From Clostridia bacterium (GTDB lineage: Bacteria > Bacillota > Clostridia > UMGS1840 > HGM11507): 64,000 nucleotides of DNA. Shown one piece after another: positions 27,518 through 38,200 of this stretch. Where the stretch lies: positions 40,832 to 104,831 of the forward strand of contig JAFQLQ010000029.1 of assembly GCA_017414505.1 (NCBI GenBank), given 5' to 3'. Both the position numbers and the translations under genes were made by a program. Below the pieces are notes generated by a model. That model did no database searches, was not told the DNA's origin, and saw only the letters and a program-made list of their open reading frames with translations. Each line of letters starts with the position of its first letter. Within the stretch, counting starts at the first letter, position 1.

Positions 27518-27545
27518 CCATCCAAAGGTTTTAACCTTTGGATGG
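27518..27545 (-). other. Intercistronic hairpin
   Basis: A stem of 11-13 bp (CCATCCAAAGG with its complement, TTTTAA loop) between the SLH gene stop (27557) and the AraC gene ribosome site. There is no T-run after it on the minus strand, so it looks more like an RNA processing or stabilising hairpin, or a weak attenuator, than a full terminator. Confidence 0.6.
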
Positions 27546-27556
27546 CTGAATACTGA

Positions 27557-30130
27557 TTATTTGTAAACATAAACTATTTTTGCCTGTTCATAACGTGACT
27601 GTAGCACAAATCTGGAGCATTCTGCAGGATTATTTGCATACATTACAACATCACCTATTGTACCCTGATAAATCTGTTTGCCTGCACGTTCATTAGGATC
27701 GAATACAACAAATACAGTTTTTTCTATATTATATCTGTATGTGTCTTCTCCGTCCGGATAATAGGAAAGCTTGAAAATAGAATCAACAAGATCCGATGCA
27801 TATCCGAACATTACTCTGTTCATAGCATGGAAATCTGCTGTCTGAGTATTGAAGGTTGGTCTTGAACCGCTGTTGCAGTCGTAAACAAGCTCAAGGTTGA
27901 TAAGCTCACCCTTTGTGTTAAGTCCCGGTCTTACAATATCTCCTATTTCTATTCCCTTAGAGGCAAAACTTATGCCTTCTTTTGCATACCATTGTGTTTT
28001 GGTTGCACCGTTGAATACAGAAACATATTCAACCTTTGCACCGGCAGTATTAAGTGCATATCCCATACTTTCAACCATTGCATAGGTATCGCCAAGTGCA
28101 AGACTGGTGGTATCGTTGTTTAAAATTACCACAACCTCTTCGTAGCCTACCTTGTTTTTGGTTTTGTAGGATGCAACGTTATACTGCACCGCTTCTGACA
28201 AATCGTCACGGCTCAGAATGCTGTAGTTATCTTCATCGGTATCCCCGGGATCTTCCGGAACAGAAAAGATAAGAGTATCATCGTTTATAATAATATCCTG
28301 CGCAAAGTAACCTGCAATTTTCCAGCCACGCACTTTCTGCTCTTTATGTTCCTGCAATCCTTCTTCCTTGCCGTCCGGCTGAACTGTTTCTATTGCAGTA
28401 ACTTCACTTTGCTTATTAAGCTTGTAGCGGATAAGCTGAGGAACATTTTCTCCGCCGGAGGTTTTAAAGTATTTTTCCACAAGATTCATATCATCCATAG
28501 AATATTCATCAATATCTATGTTTTTTGCACAGTTAAACACTTTGAATGTTCCGTCACTGCAGAATATTTTAAACTGAAGTGTTTCGTCAAGCTTTTTCAT
28601 AAGAGTTCCGGTAAGATATCCGAAATCAAGCTCTCTTACAATTTCGTAATAAGCAATTTTTCCAAAATAATCCAGAGTATAGCTAATACTGTCCCCTGCT
28701 CTTGGTGTTATTTTGCTTCTTTTTAACAAATCGCTGTCGATTTCGTAAGGAACACCGTTAATGTACGTTAATTCTTCAGCCGAATCAATCAAATCAACTG
28801 TTCCTGTGGTTAAACCGTTTGAAACATATACCTCAGTATAATTTTCGCTTCCTCTCATTACACTAAGCACGTCTTTTGCTTTCAAATCGTTTGGAGTAAT
28901 TAAATCTCCGCCGGAATTCATAAGACGAACAGTGTTAGGATCAAGGTTGATGGATTCTGTAAGATTATAGTAGTCATAGGCAATCTTTTTGGATGTATCC
29001 ACCGTACCCACTACATAGTTTTTATAATCTTCAATAATAACAACATCATAACGGCTGTCACCTGTGGAAGATTTTAATTTTACAGAACCGTTTTCAAATT
29101 TAAAGGTTTCTTCTGTAAGATTTGTAATTGCAACATTATTTCTTATAACAGAAACACCTTTTGAGATTGCTACGGTTTTTATATCTCCGTCTTTCTCATA
29201 GTAGCTTAACTTATAGTCAGTTGTGTTAAAGGAAGCAATGTCTTTAGCCTTTATAAACAGTTCTTTATAATTACCCCGGCTTTCAATAAGAAAGATAATT
29301 TCCTTTTCGTCGCCTTCTTCGGCCTGATAATAGTATGCTTCAACAGAACTTCCGATTAAATCTGCAAGATTTTCGGCATTGTATGTATATCTTTCGCCAT
29401 CAATATAAATTTTTCCCTCGGTGTAGTCAACCTCTCCCACAAGGGTTGTACTGGGAACTGCTGTAACAACACCTTCTGCTTTATGAATATCTCTGAAGCG
29501 CACAAGTAAATTTTCTTCCTTGTTTACCTGATATTCTGTGTTCTCACCCGAAAACACAACACCTTCCAGATACGGAGCTTCCAGAGTATTTAAAGCAAGA
29601 ATTGCAACCTCTGCTCTTGTAAGAGGCTTATCCGATGCAACTCCGATTGCTATATCTGACTGATTTGCAAGGTTCATACATCCGGAGGGCCATCCGCCCT
29701 GATATTTTAAAATTTCACCATAACCGATGGTATAAAGCATCATTTTATAGGCTTCTGCCGCTGTAACAGAATCATCGGGACGGAAATGGCCGGTTGGATC
29801 GCCCGAAATAATACCAAGCCGTGTAAGATTATTTATTGCACCCAGAGCAAAATGCAAGTCCGGTACATCTACATAGTAATTTTCGCCGGATTCATTTTTT
29901 TCGCTCACATTAATCATTCGTGCAACAACCACAGCAAATTCTGCTCTGGTAATAAGGTCGTCGGGCTTGAATACATTTCCCTCATAACCGTACATAATAT
30001 CAAGTTCTTTAAGCAATCCGGCAGCCGCAGTAAGACCGTCGCCGGAAACATCGGTATAAGCGGAGACATTAAATGTAAAAATGCTTAAAATCAAAGTGCA
30101 TATCAGAAATGCAGATAATATTTTTTTCAT
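27557..30130 (-). CDS. Secreted protein with N-terminal SLH domains and long beta-rich tail
   Basis: 857 residues, ATG at 30130 behind AGGAGG. Signal peptide about 1-24. SLH repeats occupy about 25-190: VFKPDDLITRAEFAVVVARM, then HFRPDDSVTAAEAYKMMLYT, then KPLTRAEVAILALNTL. These bind pyruvylated secondary cell-wall polymer in Gram-positive bacteria. The remaining 650 residues are a series of beta-rich units (GEVDYTEGKIYIDGERYTY, GTVDTSKKIAYDYYNL, GTVDLIDSAEELTYINGV) resembling each other loosely, with no known active site. It is cotranscribed with the C-terminal SLH protein upstream (11-base gap). A cell-surface scaffold or glycan-holding role is inferred. Confidence 0.8.
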   Translation of the reverse strand: MKKILSAFLICTLILSIFTFNVSAYTDVSGDGLTAAAGLLKELDIMYGYEGNVFKPDDLITRAEFAVVVARMINVSEKNESGENYYVDVPDLHFALGAINNLTRLGIISGDPTGHFRPDDSVTAAEAYKMMLYTIGYGEILKYQGGWPSGCMNLANQSDIAIGVASDKPLTRAEVAILALNTLEAPYLEGVVFSGENTEYQVNKEENLLVRFRDIHKAEGVVTAVPSTTLVGEVDYTEGKIYIDGERYTYNAENLADLIGSSVEAYYYQAEEGDEKEIIFLIESRGNYKELFIKAKDIASFNTTDYKLSYYEKDGDIKTVAISKGVSVIRNNVAITNLTEETFKFENGSVKLKSSTGDSRYDVVIIEDYKNYVVGTVDTSKKIAYDYYNLTESINLDPNTVRLMNSGGDLITPNDLKAKDVLSVMRGSENYTEVYVSNGLTTGTVDLIDSAEELTYINGVPYEIDSDLLKRSKITPRAGDSISYTLDYFGKIAYYEIVRELDFGYLTGTLMKKLDETLQFKIFCSDGTFKVFNCAKNIDIDEYSMDDMNLVEKYFKTSGGENVPQLIRYKLNKQSEVTAIETVQPDGKEEGLQEHKEQKVRGWKIAGYFAQDIIINDDTLIFSVPEDPGDTDEDNYSILSRDDLSEAVQYNVASYKTKNKVGYEEVVVILNNDTTSLALGDTYAMVESMGYALNTAGAKVEYVSVFNGATKTQWYAKEGISFASKGIEIGDIVRPGLNTKGELINLELVYDCNSGSRPTFNTQTADFHAMNRVMFGYASDLVDSIFKLSYYPDGEDTYRYNIEKTVFVVFDPNERAGKQIYQGTIGDVVMYANNPAECSRFVLQSRYEQAKIVYVYK

Positions 30131-30141
30131 TTTTCAGCCTC

Positions 30142-31776
30142 CTATTCATTATACTTAACTAATCCGTATATAATTACGGCAGCTTCTGCTCTTGTTGCGC
30201 TGTTTTTGGGAAGAAATTCACCCTTATCGTTACCGTTTAAAATTTTAGCACTGTTAAGAATGTTAATACTTTCCAGAGCATAACTGTCGATATTATTACT
30301 GTCGGTAAAGGTAAGCGGATCACGCAGATAGTCAAGCTTTTTACCCTGCGCTTCCATTGCTCGTAAAACCAGAACAGCAATATCCTGACGTTTTACAGGC
30401 TGACCTGCTCCGAACTCTGTTTCAGTTACACCGCGGCAAAGTCCGTTCTGATATGCGGCTGAAATATAGGGATAGAACCAGTCGCTTGTGTTAACATCTG
30501 TAAACGGTATTTCAGAACCGTTGCTTTCAAGACCGAACAATGTTACAAGAAGCTTTACAAATTCTTCTCTTGTAATCATATTGTCGGGTAAGAATTTCTG
30601 TTCAGCGTTATAAGAAACAATATTTCTGTCAGCCAAAGCTAAAATTGCTTCTTTCGCCCACGAAACATTTTCTATATCATTAAAGTTTTTGTGAATAACC
30701 GGGGGAAGCTGTACCTCAGAAGGATTGGGAACAGAAACTCTGCTTCCGCCTCCACCTCCGCCACCGCCGGATGGAGCACCGCCATTACCGGGAATAACAG
30801 CAACAGCGTTTGCAGCATTAAATGCCGCACGCAAAGCCGCATAATCCGCATAATTATTACCTGCCAGTTGCAGAAAAATAGTATCTCCTGCGCCACCGGC
30901 AACTATACCTATATCGCCTGCAAAATCGCAAAGAATTAATTTTACGTTTGCGGCAACACTCGGATTTTCCACAATTTCAAGAATCATAGCTTCCTTGAAC
31001 AGTTTATTGAATTTGTCCATACTGTCAATGGATTTACCGCTGATTCTTTCTGTAACTCCGGTCTTTACAACGTCAGTTACAATCGGGTTGGCATACCAGT
31101 TTTTCATTTCGCCTGTTTTGATGGACATAACATCATCATACAAGCCTATATTTGCAACTTTGTTTTCATTTAAGCCTACCTGCACGGTGATGCTTTCAAA
31201 CAGATTAACTGCCTCGTTTCCGTTTTCGGGATTAAGAGGTTTTTTTACAATTTCATCATAAAGACGCTTCTTAACAACCTCCTGCGTTACCTCCGAATAC
31301 AACGGAAGATTATCAAATCCAAGGGAGTGCTGTTCGATACCGAAAACCCTCAGATATTCATCGTAAGATACCAGAACAGCATTGTTAAGATTTTTTATTG
31401 CATTACTGTTTTCAGTATGATTTACAAAGTTTATATCAAGCTTACTGCTTTGCTCTGCCCCTGATCCCACATATGCAGTATACATACCGGAATCCGTCAA
31501 TTTAAAATCAAAGCTGTAAACACCGTCAACTGTATCGGTCTGTTCTGCATATGCGACATTTTCAAAGCTGTTGGCATCACTGTTTTCATATGTTTTTCCG
31601 GGATTTAAAACGTGCAGTGCAACTGTTGCTTCATTTCCCTCTGTAACATCAACAGTTCCGCTGATACTTACCGTATCGTTGGCATAGTTAATCGCATATG
31701 ACGTCTCTGCAGCCGCCGCAACATTAATTGCGGCGGCTATCATAAGCCCGAACATACAGATTATAATTTTTTTCAT
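30142..31776 (-). CDS. Secreted protein with three C-terminal SLH domains
   Basis: 544 residues, ATG at 31776 with GGAG upstream; signal peptide about 1-22 (MKKIIICMFGLMIAAAINVA). The N-terminal half is beta-rich and then helical, with no recognised catalytic domain. A glycine-rich linker (about 335-345) leads to three SLH repeats at about 365-544 (FLPDNMITREEFVKLLV; EFGAGQPVKRQDIAVLVL; FLPKNSATRAEAAVIIYG). The SLH repeats anchor it to the cell wall. The neighbouring 27557-30130 gene carries SLH at its N-terminus, so together they give two anchored surface proteins of opposite layout. Ends in TAG. Confidence 0.82.
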   Translation of the reverse strand: MKKIIICMFGLMIAAAINVAAAAETSYAINYANDTVSISGTVDVTEGNEATVALHVLNPGKTYENSDANSFENVAYAEQTDTVDGVYSFDFKLTDSGMYTAYVGSGAEQSSKLDINFVNHTENSNAIKNLNNAVLVSYDEYLRVFGIEQHSLGFDNLPLYSEVTQEVVKKRLYDEIVKKPLNPENGNEAVNLFESITVQVGLNENKVANIGLYDDVMSIKTGEMKNWYANPIVTDVVKTGVTERISGKSIDSMDKFNKLFKEAMILEIVENPSVAANVKLILCDFAGDIGIVAGGAGDTIFLQLAGNNYADYAALRAAFNAANAVAVIPGNGGAPSGGGGGGGGSRVSVPNPSEVQLPPVIHKNFNDIENVSWAKEAILALADRNIVSYNAEQKFLPDNMITREEFVKLLVTLFGLESNGSEIPFTDVNTSDWFYPYISAAYQNGLCRGVTETEFGAGQPVKRQDIAVLVLRAMEAQGKKLDYLRDPLTFTDSNNIDSYALESINILNSAKILNGNDKGEFLPKNSATRAEAAVIIYGLVKYNE

Positions 31777-31791
31777 TGCATTTTCTCCTTT

Positions 31792-33225
31792 TTAGAATAA
31801 GTGTACATTTTTGCATAGAGAAGTAATGTTATCTGAATTGTTCCACACAAAGATTTTTACCTGATCAAACGGCTGACCGTTATTCAAGGGGCCCTGTGCG
31901 GTATAAGATCTTGTAAATTCAGTTTCAGAAGCATAAATATTATTTATCTGAAGGTCTGTAAGCATTCCTTCGTTATAGAAAGCATAAATTAAATTCATAT
32001 TTAAAGCTTCTTTGGATTTATTAGCTCCGCGAACGGTAACTTTCATATCCTGTGTTGCATCAAGGCCGGCTAAGCTGTTAACAGGCTCGCCGTTCTGGGA
32101 TACCGATGAAATAACAACAAAGTCCGAACCTACCAGTAAATCAAGTTCGTATCTGTTATCATAACCCTCGGGTGCAAGATACGCGTTGTAGAAGCCTTTT
32201 TCTTCCGGAATTTTGAAATTAACAGAATATAATCCGTTTTCGTCCACTTCGTCCTGACTTACATAAACCAGAGATTCCAGCGGTTTTTCATCTAAATCTT
32301 CAAAGGATTTACCGTCTTTAAATATCATAAACGATACTGTTTTACCGGCATCCTTCGCAGAAAGCTTTGCATTTACCGTCGCTTCGTTTTCTGTATCGTT
32401 GATACTGTAGTCGATTTCAAGCGATTCACAGCTTCTTGTAACTGAAATATTATCAAGAATTATCTGGCTCTTATTTATATCCAAATATTTTGCACCAAAC
32501 ATTATCTGTGAGGTTTCCGAAATGGCAGGATATTTGTTTATTCCTGCTCCTGACCAGTTATTTGTACCGTCAGTAGCTTTTACGGTTACATAACGTGTTG
32601 CAACATCAAGTGTTACATCAATTGTGTACCGGGTTTCTTTTTGAGGAGCAAAAACCGCTCCAACACCGGGAAGATTCATTGTTCCGCCGTTTAACCATGT
32701 TATGGCTGTGGTGTCTTTGGGTTCATTTCCGCCGTATATCAGGAATTCGCCTTTATATTTTCCGGTGGTTTCATCCACACTGCCTGCCGGAATAAACATA
32801 TCATATTTAATGTTTATGGTGCCATCGGTTAACGGCTCATCCAGTTTAAAGCCTAATCCTTTATGTTCATATATGTCGTTAAGCTTAACGGCTTTGTTTA
32901 CCGGAATAACCTGACTGCTTTCGGCATTAGTATTGTTCCATTTACCCATGTCGATAATTCCGCCGTCAAAATCGTCGCTTACAAGTGTTTTTGTTGCTAT
33001 GTAGCCCTTGTTTGCAGTATTATACTCTACATATAGCGGAGCCGCACCAAGCTGCTGACTGTATGTATCATTGGTTAAATTATCAAGAGTTTTAATAACA
33101 TTTCCATACATATCGTAGATAACGGTTGTGCCGTTTTCGGGAAGAGTAAGATTTACCGTTCCGCTGTTTTGAGTGTTCCACACTACATCAACACTTGAAC
33201 CATCAGCTCTGTTAAACTTATAATT
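31792..33225 (-). pseudogene. 3' part of an interrupted glycosidase gene: LamG-like and Ig-like modules after an in-frame TAG
   Basis: This frame continues the 33226-35190 gene without any shift: the only thing between them is one TAG codon at 33226-33228. The residues after it (NYKFNRADGSSVDVVW) align with the intact paralog at 38976-42374 (AIRYKRADGKDAIILW), so it is the rest of the same protein. It supplies the end of the catalytic domain's beta subdomain, a LamG-like module (about 33000-32430) nearly identical in pattern to those in the 35248-38955 protein (GTINIKYDMFIPAGSVDETT; ITWLNGGTMN), and two Ig-like segments. The first usable internal start (GTG at 33183) has no ribosome site, so independent translation is unlikely. 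Full length with readthrough would be 1132 positions. Confidence 0.75.
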
Positions 33226-35190
33226 CTAAGTATTATTTGTAAATGTATAATTGCCCGGAACAGCATCGGCAAGCATTTTTGTCATAAACGCCGCACTTAC
33301 ATATTCCTGCTGAGCCGCAAAGGGTACGCCCTCTTCTGCATAGTGGGATTCAATCATACCGTAGTTGGATTCTTTACCGCCGTAATCATAATTATCGTTC
33401 ATAAAATCGTAGATAAGAAGTTTATCAGCAGTACCTCTTCCTATTGTGTGAGCGTAAGCCTTTATTTGCCAAGCCGCCGCTTCTTCATAAGAAAAGTCCT
33501 CAATAACATTTCCTGTGTACCAGTCGTTTATTGAATTACTCCATCCAAGTTCCGTCATCCATATTTCCTGATTACCGCCATATGTGTCAATAAGCGATTT
33601 TAAGCTCTGCATATTGTCTATAAGCGGAGAAACATCGGGGTTTCCGCTTGTGGAATACGGATGAACACTTACTGCATCCATATACTGAAGTCCGCCTTTT
33701 TGCGCAACCTGAGTCATAAATGAAACAGGTACAAGTGCAAGATCGAAGCCTACAATTTTAGCTTTCGGATTGCCTCGTTTAACACCGTTGTAGGTAGCCT
33801 TTAAAACTTCGATATAATAATCTGCGCCAAGTGACTGCCAATGATACTCATTGATTGTTTCAAATATTTCAACCTTACCGGTTAAATCACGTGCAATATT
33901 TTCGCAATAAAGCTCAAATTCGTCCAGAACATCTGTGCTGTATGGGAAGCTTTCAGCGCCTTTGTAAATATCGTTGGTGCCGTGCAAAATCATAAGAACA
34001 TTAATTCCTTTTGAAATTGCTGTATCAATTGCATTCATAGCACTATCCGGAATTTTATATTCGCCTGCATTTTTCTCGTAGTCTCCCCATCTTACGGAAT
34101 CACGAATCCATCCGCTTCCGCTGTTTGCCACAAGGTCTGTAAGAGTTTCTGTATACTTACCGCCGCCCCATAAGCTTTCCCACAAATGTGTGTTAACTCC
34201 GAAACGGTCGTCTCTTACATTTTCATTATCCACAACTACGGAACATTCAAATTCGCGCTCGGTGCTTACAACACCGTCTGCAGCAGAAGTGGAAATTTTA
34301 AGTATATATGTGCCGTATTTTTCAAAAGGTATGGTAACAGCTTTTCTTGCGGTCTGATTGGGATAAAAGGTTTCATTCAGACTGCTGTTCCAAACCGCAG
34401 TATTTGTCTGAACCGATACAAGCTCATACGAAACTGTGGTATTTACCGTTTTGTTTGTGGTGTTTTCAAAATTAACGGTTACCTGCTTTTCACCTGTGCC
34501 GGTAAATATGTTTCCGACGCATCCGCTTATAAAATCCGCAACAATCGGAATTTTACGTACTGTGATACTGCCGAATGTAATATCGCCTGCGGTGTAGTAC
34601 ATATTACGGAACTCAACATCTTCATTATTAACAGAAGTGTCTCCTCTGTCGTAGGTTTTTATAACAAAATCTGCTCCGTTTAATTCGTTTGCAAATCTTG
34701 TGTCGTAAAGTCTGAAGGTGTGTGTTTTCCATGTGTTTGTACCTGTAAGCTCTACGGGATATTCCGCTTCGGTAATATGTTTTTCCCATCCAAGTGAATT
34801 ATTAACAGAATTGTATATTATGCTGAACAAGCCTGCCGGAGCATCGTAATACTCAACGGCTACTTCAACAGCATCGCCTTTTAATTTACTGTCGGAAACT
34901 CCGATACTTTCAACATTATTGAATAAATATGAATCGTCAACGTTGCAATAAATATTCTTTGCACTTTCGTTGTTTGATTTATCGGTTACCCAGCCGGTTT
35001 TTCCGCCAACTGTTGAGAGTGAAGGAGTAACCTTGGATTCTCCTGCCCACACATCAATCAGAGTTTCAGTTGCAGAAGCAGAGTTAAGAACTGCCTGAGC
35101 AAAATTATTATCAGCACCAAAAGCCGGTAACTGCTGTATACACAAAGTTGATATAACAGCTATGCTTAATAAAGCTTTTTTTATTTTCAT
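33226..35190 (-). CDS. Secreted clan-A TIM-barrel glycosidase (GH39/GH5-like), truncated by an in-frame TAG
   Basis: 654 residues before TAG. ATG at 35190 follows GGAGAGAGG; signal peptide about 1-25. An N-terminal beta-sandwich (about 30-215) and an Ig-like segment precede a (beta/alpha)8 barrel at about 330-640. Both catalytic glutamates are present: FETINEYHW near residue 445 (acid/base) and EIWMTELGWSN near 545 (nucleophile). The barrel is complete, but the stop falls in the small beta subdomain that follows it. In the paralog at 38976-42374 the TAG position is Tyr, one base away from TAG. The truncated product might still be active but would lack its carbohydrate-binding modules. Substrate unknown; co-location with the paralog suggests the same polysaccharide. 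Confidence 0.8.
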   Translation of the reverse strand: MKIKKALLSIAVISTLCIQQLPAFGADNNFAQAVLNSASATETLIDVWAGESKVTPSLSTVGGKTGWVTDKSNNESAKNIYCNVDDSYLFNNVESIGVSDSKLKGDAVEVAVEYYDAPAGLFSIIYNSVNNSLGWEKHITEAEYPVELTGTNTWKTHTFRLYDTRFANELNGADFVIKTYDRGDTSVNNEDVEFRNMYYTAGDITFGSITVRKIPIVADFISGCVGNIFTGTGEKQVTVNFENTTNKTVNTTVSYELVSVQTNTAVWNSSLNETFYPNQTARKAVTIPFEKYGTYILKISTSAADGVVSTEREFECSVVVDNENVRDDRFGVNTHLWESLWGGGKYTETLTDLVANSGSGWIRDSVRWGDYEKNAGEYKIPDSAMNAIDTAISKGINVLMILHGTNDIYKGAESFPYSTDVLDEFELYCENIARDLTGKVEIFETINEYHWQSLGADYYIEVLKATYNGVKRGNPKAKIVGFDLALVPVSFMTQVAQKGGLQYMDAVSVHPYSTSGNPDVSPLIDNMQSLKSLIDTYGGNQEIWMTELGWSNSINDWYTGNVIEDFSYEEAAAWQIKAYAHTIGRGTADKLLIYDFMNDNYDYGGKESNYGMIESHYAEEGVPFAAQQEYVSAAFMTKMLADAVPGNYTFTNNT

Positions 35191-35220
35191 TTAGTAATCC
35201 TCTCTCCTTTATCGTCAAGC

Positions 35221-35246
35221 TCTATGGGGAAAAAATTCCCCATAGA
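35221..35246 (-). other. Intercistronic hairpin
   Basis: An 11-bp perfect stem (TCTATGGGGAA and its complement) with an AAAA loop, 1 base after the stop of the gene at 35248. No T-run follows on the minus strand, so it is more likely a processing or 3'-protection hairpin than a terminator. Confidence 0.6.
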
Positions 35247-35247
35247 A

Positions 35248-38200
35248 TTATTCGATAGTTTCAGAAGCTGATAAAACTTTAAGAGATTTGAAATCATGCC
35301 AGCCAAATAATCTGATATGTGTCATATCTGTTTTATCAACTGTTACGGTTAAATCTTCAACAGTAGTGTTTTTATCTGTTGCAGCTATTGTTTTGCTAAA
35401 GCCTTTGTAAGCAATAAGCTTATTGGAATTGTAGCCTGCATAAATAAGCTGTAGATTCTGAGGTTTACCGGTTGTGTTTATAACTTCTGCTTTTACGGTG
35501 ATTACGTCGTTGGTTGCAAGCTCTTCTAATTTAGTTACCTTTGTATCACCCTTGTATGCAGAAACAACTGCTTTATATTCACCTTCGTCTGTTTTAAATT
35601 CCCACGGTGTTAAGGAAGCCGCTTCGCCTGCACCGTTTTTAGCATCTTCTGTCATTGTAAGTACATAAGTTGCAGAGGGTGCAAGGTAATTTTCAAGAGG
35701 AATAGTCCAGGTAAGAGCACTGTCGTTGTATGTTCCGGTGTATGTTACAGTTTCGTTAGCTGTTGTATTTACAAGTGTCATAGTTGTACCGTTAAGAGTA
35801 TCCTTATCCATAGGGGTATTGAAGGTTACAACTATTTCTTTTGTACCTGCTGATACATTTGAAACAATATCCTTGCTTTCGGTATCATCATATTTAACAT
35901 AGGTAACTCCTGCAATTTCGGGAGTTTCATAATAACGGCTGATTGTTACATTGTCAACAAGTACATATTCTGAATCACCGCCGGGATTAGCATCGTCGCC
36001 AATCCATTTTGTTCCGAAATAGAACTGTGAATTTGTTTTAACCTCGGTAGTGTCTACAATTGTTCCTGTGTATGTTTCGGTTATTCCACCATCACGGGGT
36101 GTTAAATTTACGGTTATATCAAAAGTGTTGCAATCATATGTTAAATCAACTGTGTACCAGGTATCAACAGAAGGTTTGGCAAATTTATATCCGCCACGAA
36201 GATTCATACCACTCTGATCTGTATTAACAAGAACAGTTTTATCTCCTGCTGCTTCTCCGGCTGTTAATCTGAATTCATAACCGGTGTTTGTAGAAGGAAG
36301 ATACATATCATATTTAATATTGATTTTACCTGAGGATACTGCTTCGTCCAGTTTAACACCAAAGCCTTTATCAGAGCCCCATCCGTTGTAAACCTTAGCT
36401 GCCTCATCCGAAAGTGATACACTGTTTACATCGGAACCGTTCCATTTAGCAAAATCGAAGGAAGCTCCGCTAAAATCATCTGTTATTGGTAATTTGTGTT
36501 CTACAGGTAATGCAGGTTCAGCTTTTTTGATTGAAACATTATCAATTAAAAGACTGCTCTTATTCATATTAAGAACCTTACCACCGAAAACTATCTGTGA
36601 GGTTTCGTTAAGAGCTTCATATTTATTTATACCTGCACCTGCCCAGTTGTTTGTTCCGTCTGTTATATTAATAGCTACATTACGTGTTTCAACATCAAGA
36701 GTTACATCAACTGTGTACCAGGTTTCTTTTTGAGGAACGAATACGCCGCCAACACCGGGGATATTCATTGTTCCGCCGTTCATCCAGGTTATGGCTGCAG
36801 TATCTTTTACTTCGGTTCCACCATATATCAGAAATTCGCCTTTAAATTTTCCGGTTGTTTCATCAACACTGTCTGCCGGAATATACATATCGTATTTTAT
36901 GTTGATTGAACCTTCTGTGATTGCTTCATCAAGCTTAACACCAAAACCTGCACCGGCATAAATGTCGTAAATCTTAACTGCTTTATCACCTGTTGCGGTA
37001 TCTCTGTCTACCAATGCAATTTTAGTAGAATCGGATGCATTCCATTTTGTTAAATTAACGCTTGTTCCATTAAAGTTATCCTCTACGGGAAGCTCATAAA
37101 CCAATGGACCAGGAGCTTCTGTTTCTTTAATTACAACGTTATCTATCAACGCATAGCTTTTGGGTGCATAGTTAAGATATTTACCACCAAAGCTGATATT
37201 TGATGTGGAAGCAAGAGATGTTGAAGTTGTAACCGCCGTTTTGGACCAGGTTTCTGTTCCGTCGGTTACATTAACCGTTACTTCCTGAGTTTCAATATTT
37301 ACGATAGTTTCAACTGTGTATTTTGTATTTGCAACAGGCGTAAATATATATCCGCCTACTCCACGAATGGTCATACCATCAGGATTTAAGAATGTTATTG
37401 CATTTGAATCACCCATTCCGGAACCGCCGTATACAACAATTTGTGAAGTAGAGGCTGTTTTATCAAAGAATACTTCCGGAAGAGTAATATCATATTTTAT
37501 GCTGATATAACCTTCTGTTATAGCTTCATCAAGCTTAACACCAAGACCTGCATTTTCATAAATATCATAAAGCTTAACTGCACCGCTTTCTGTATCTAAT
37601 GATACCTGACTTGTTGTACCTGTAATGTTATTCCATTTTTCAGTATCAATTGCTGTTCCTGAAAAATCATCCTCAACAGGAAGTTCGTGAACGACAGGTT
37701 CCGGAATTGTAATTGAAACATTGTCAATTAAATAAGGGCTTGAATTTACATTTAAATATTTACCACCGAAAAGGATCTGTGAAGTTGAAGCAAGAGAAGT
37801 ATATTTATTTACTCCTGCTACTTCCCAGTTGTTTGTGCCATCAGTAACTTTAACTGTTACTTTATTTGTTTCAACATCAAGTGTAACATCAATTGTGTAC
37901 CAGGTTTCTGCAGCAGGTACAAATACACCTCCGGCACCTGGAATATTCATTGTTCCGCCGTTTAACCATGTAATGGCACTGGTATCTGCAACTTCTGTTC
38001 CGCCGTATATCAAAAATTCACCTTTAAATTTCCCGGAGCTTGCATCAACACTATCTGCCGGAAGATACATATCGTATTTTATATTGATTGAACCTTCTGT
38101 TATTGCTTCATCAAGCTTAACACCAAACACTGCACCACTGTATAAATTGTGAATTTTAACAGCTTTATCTCCGGTTGCAGTATCTCTGTCAACTAACATT

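Noticed and set aside
31792..33183. Independent gene starting at GTG 33183
   Set aside because: There is no ribosome site, no signal peptide, and continuous homology to the preceding frame across the TAG; it is the 3' part of one gene.
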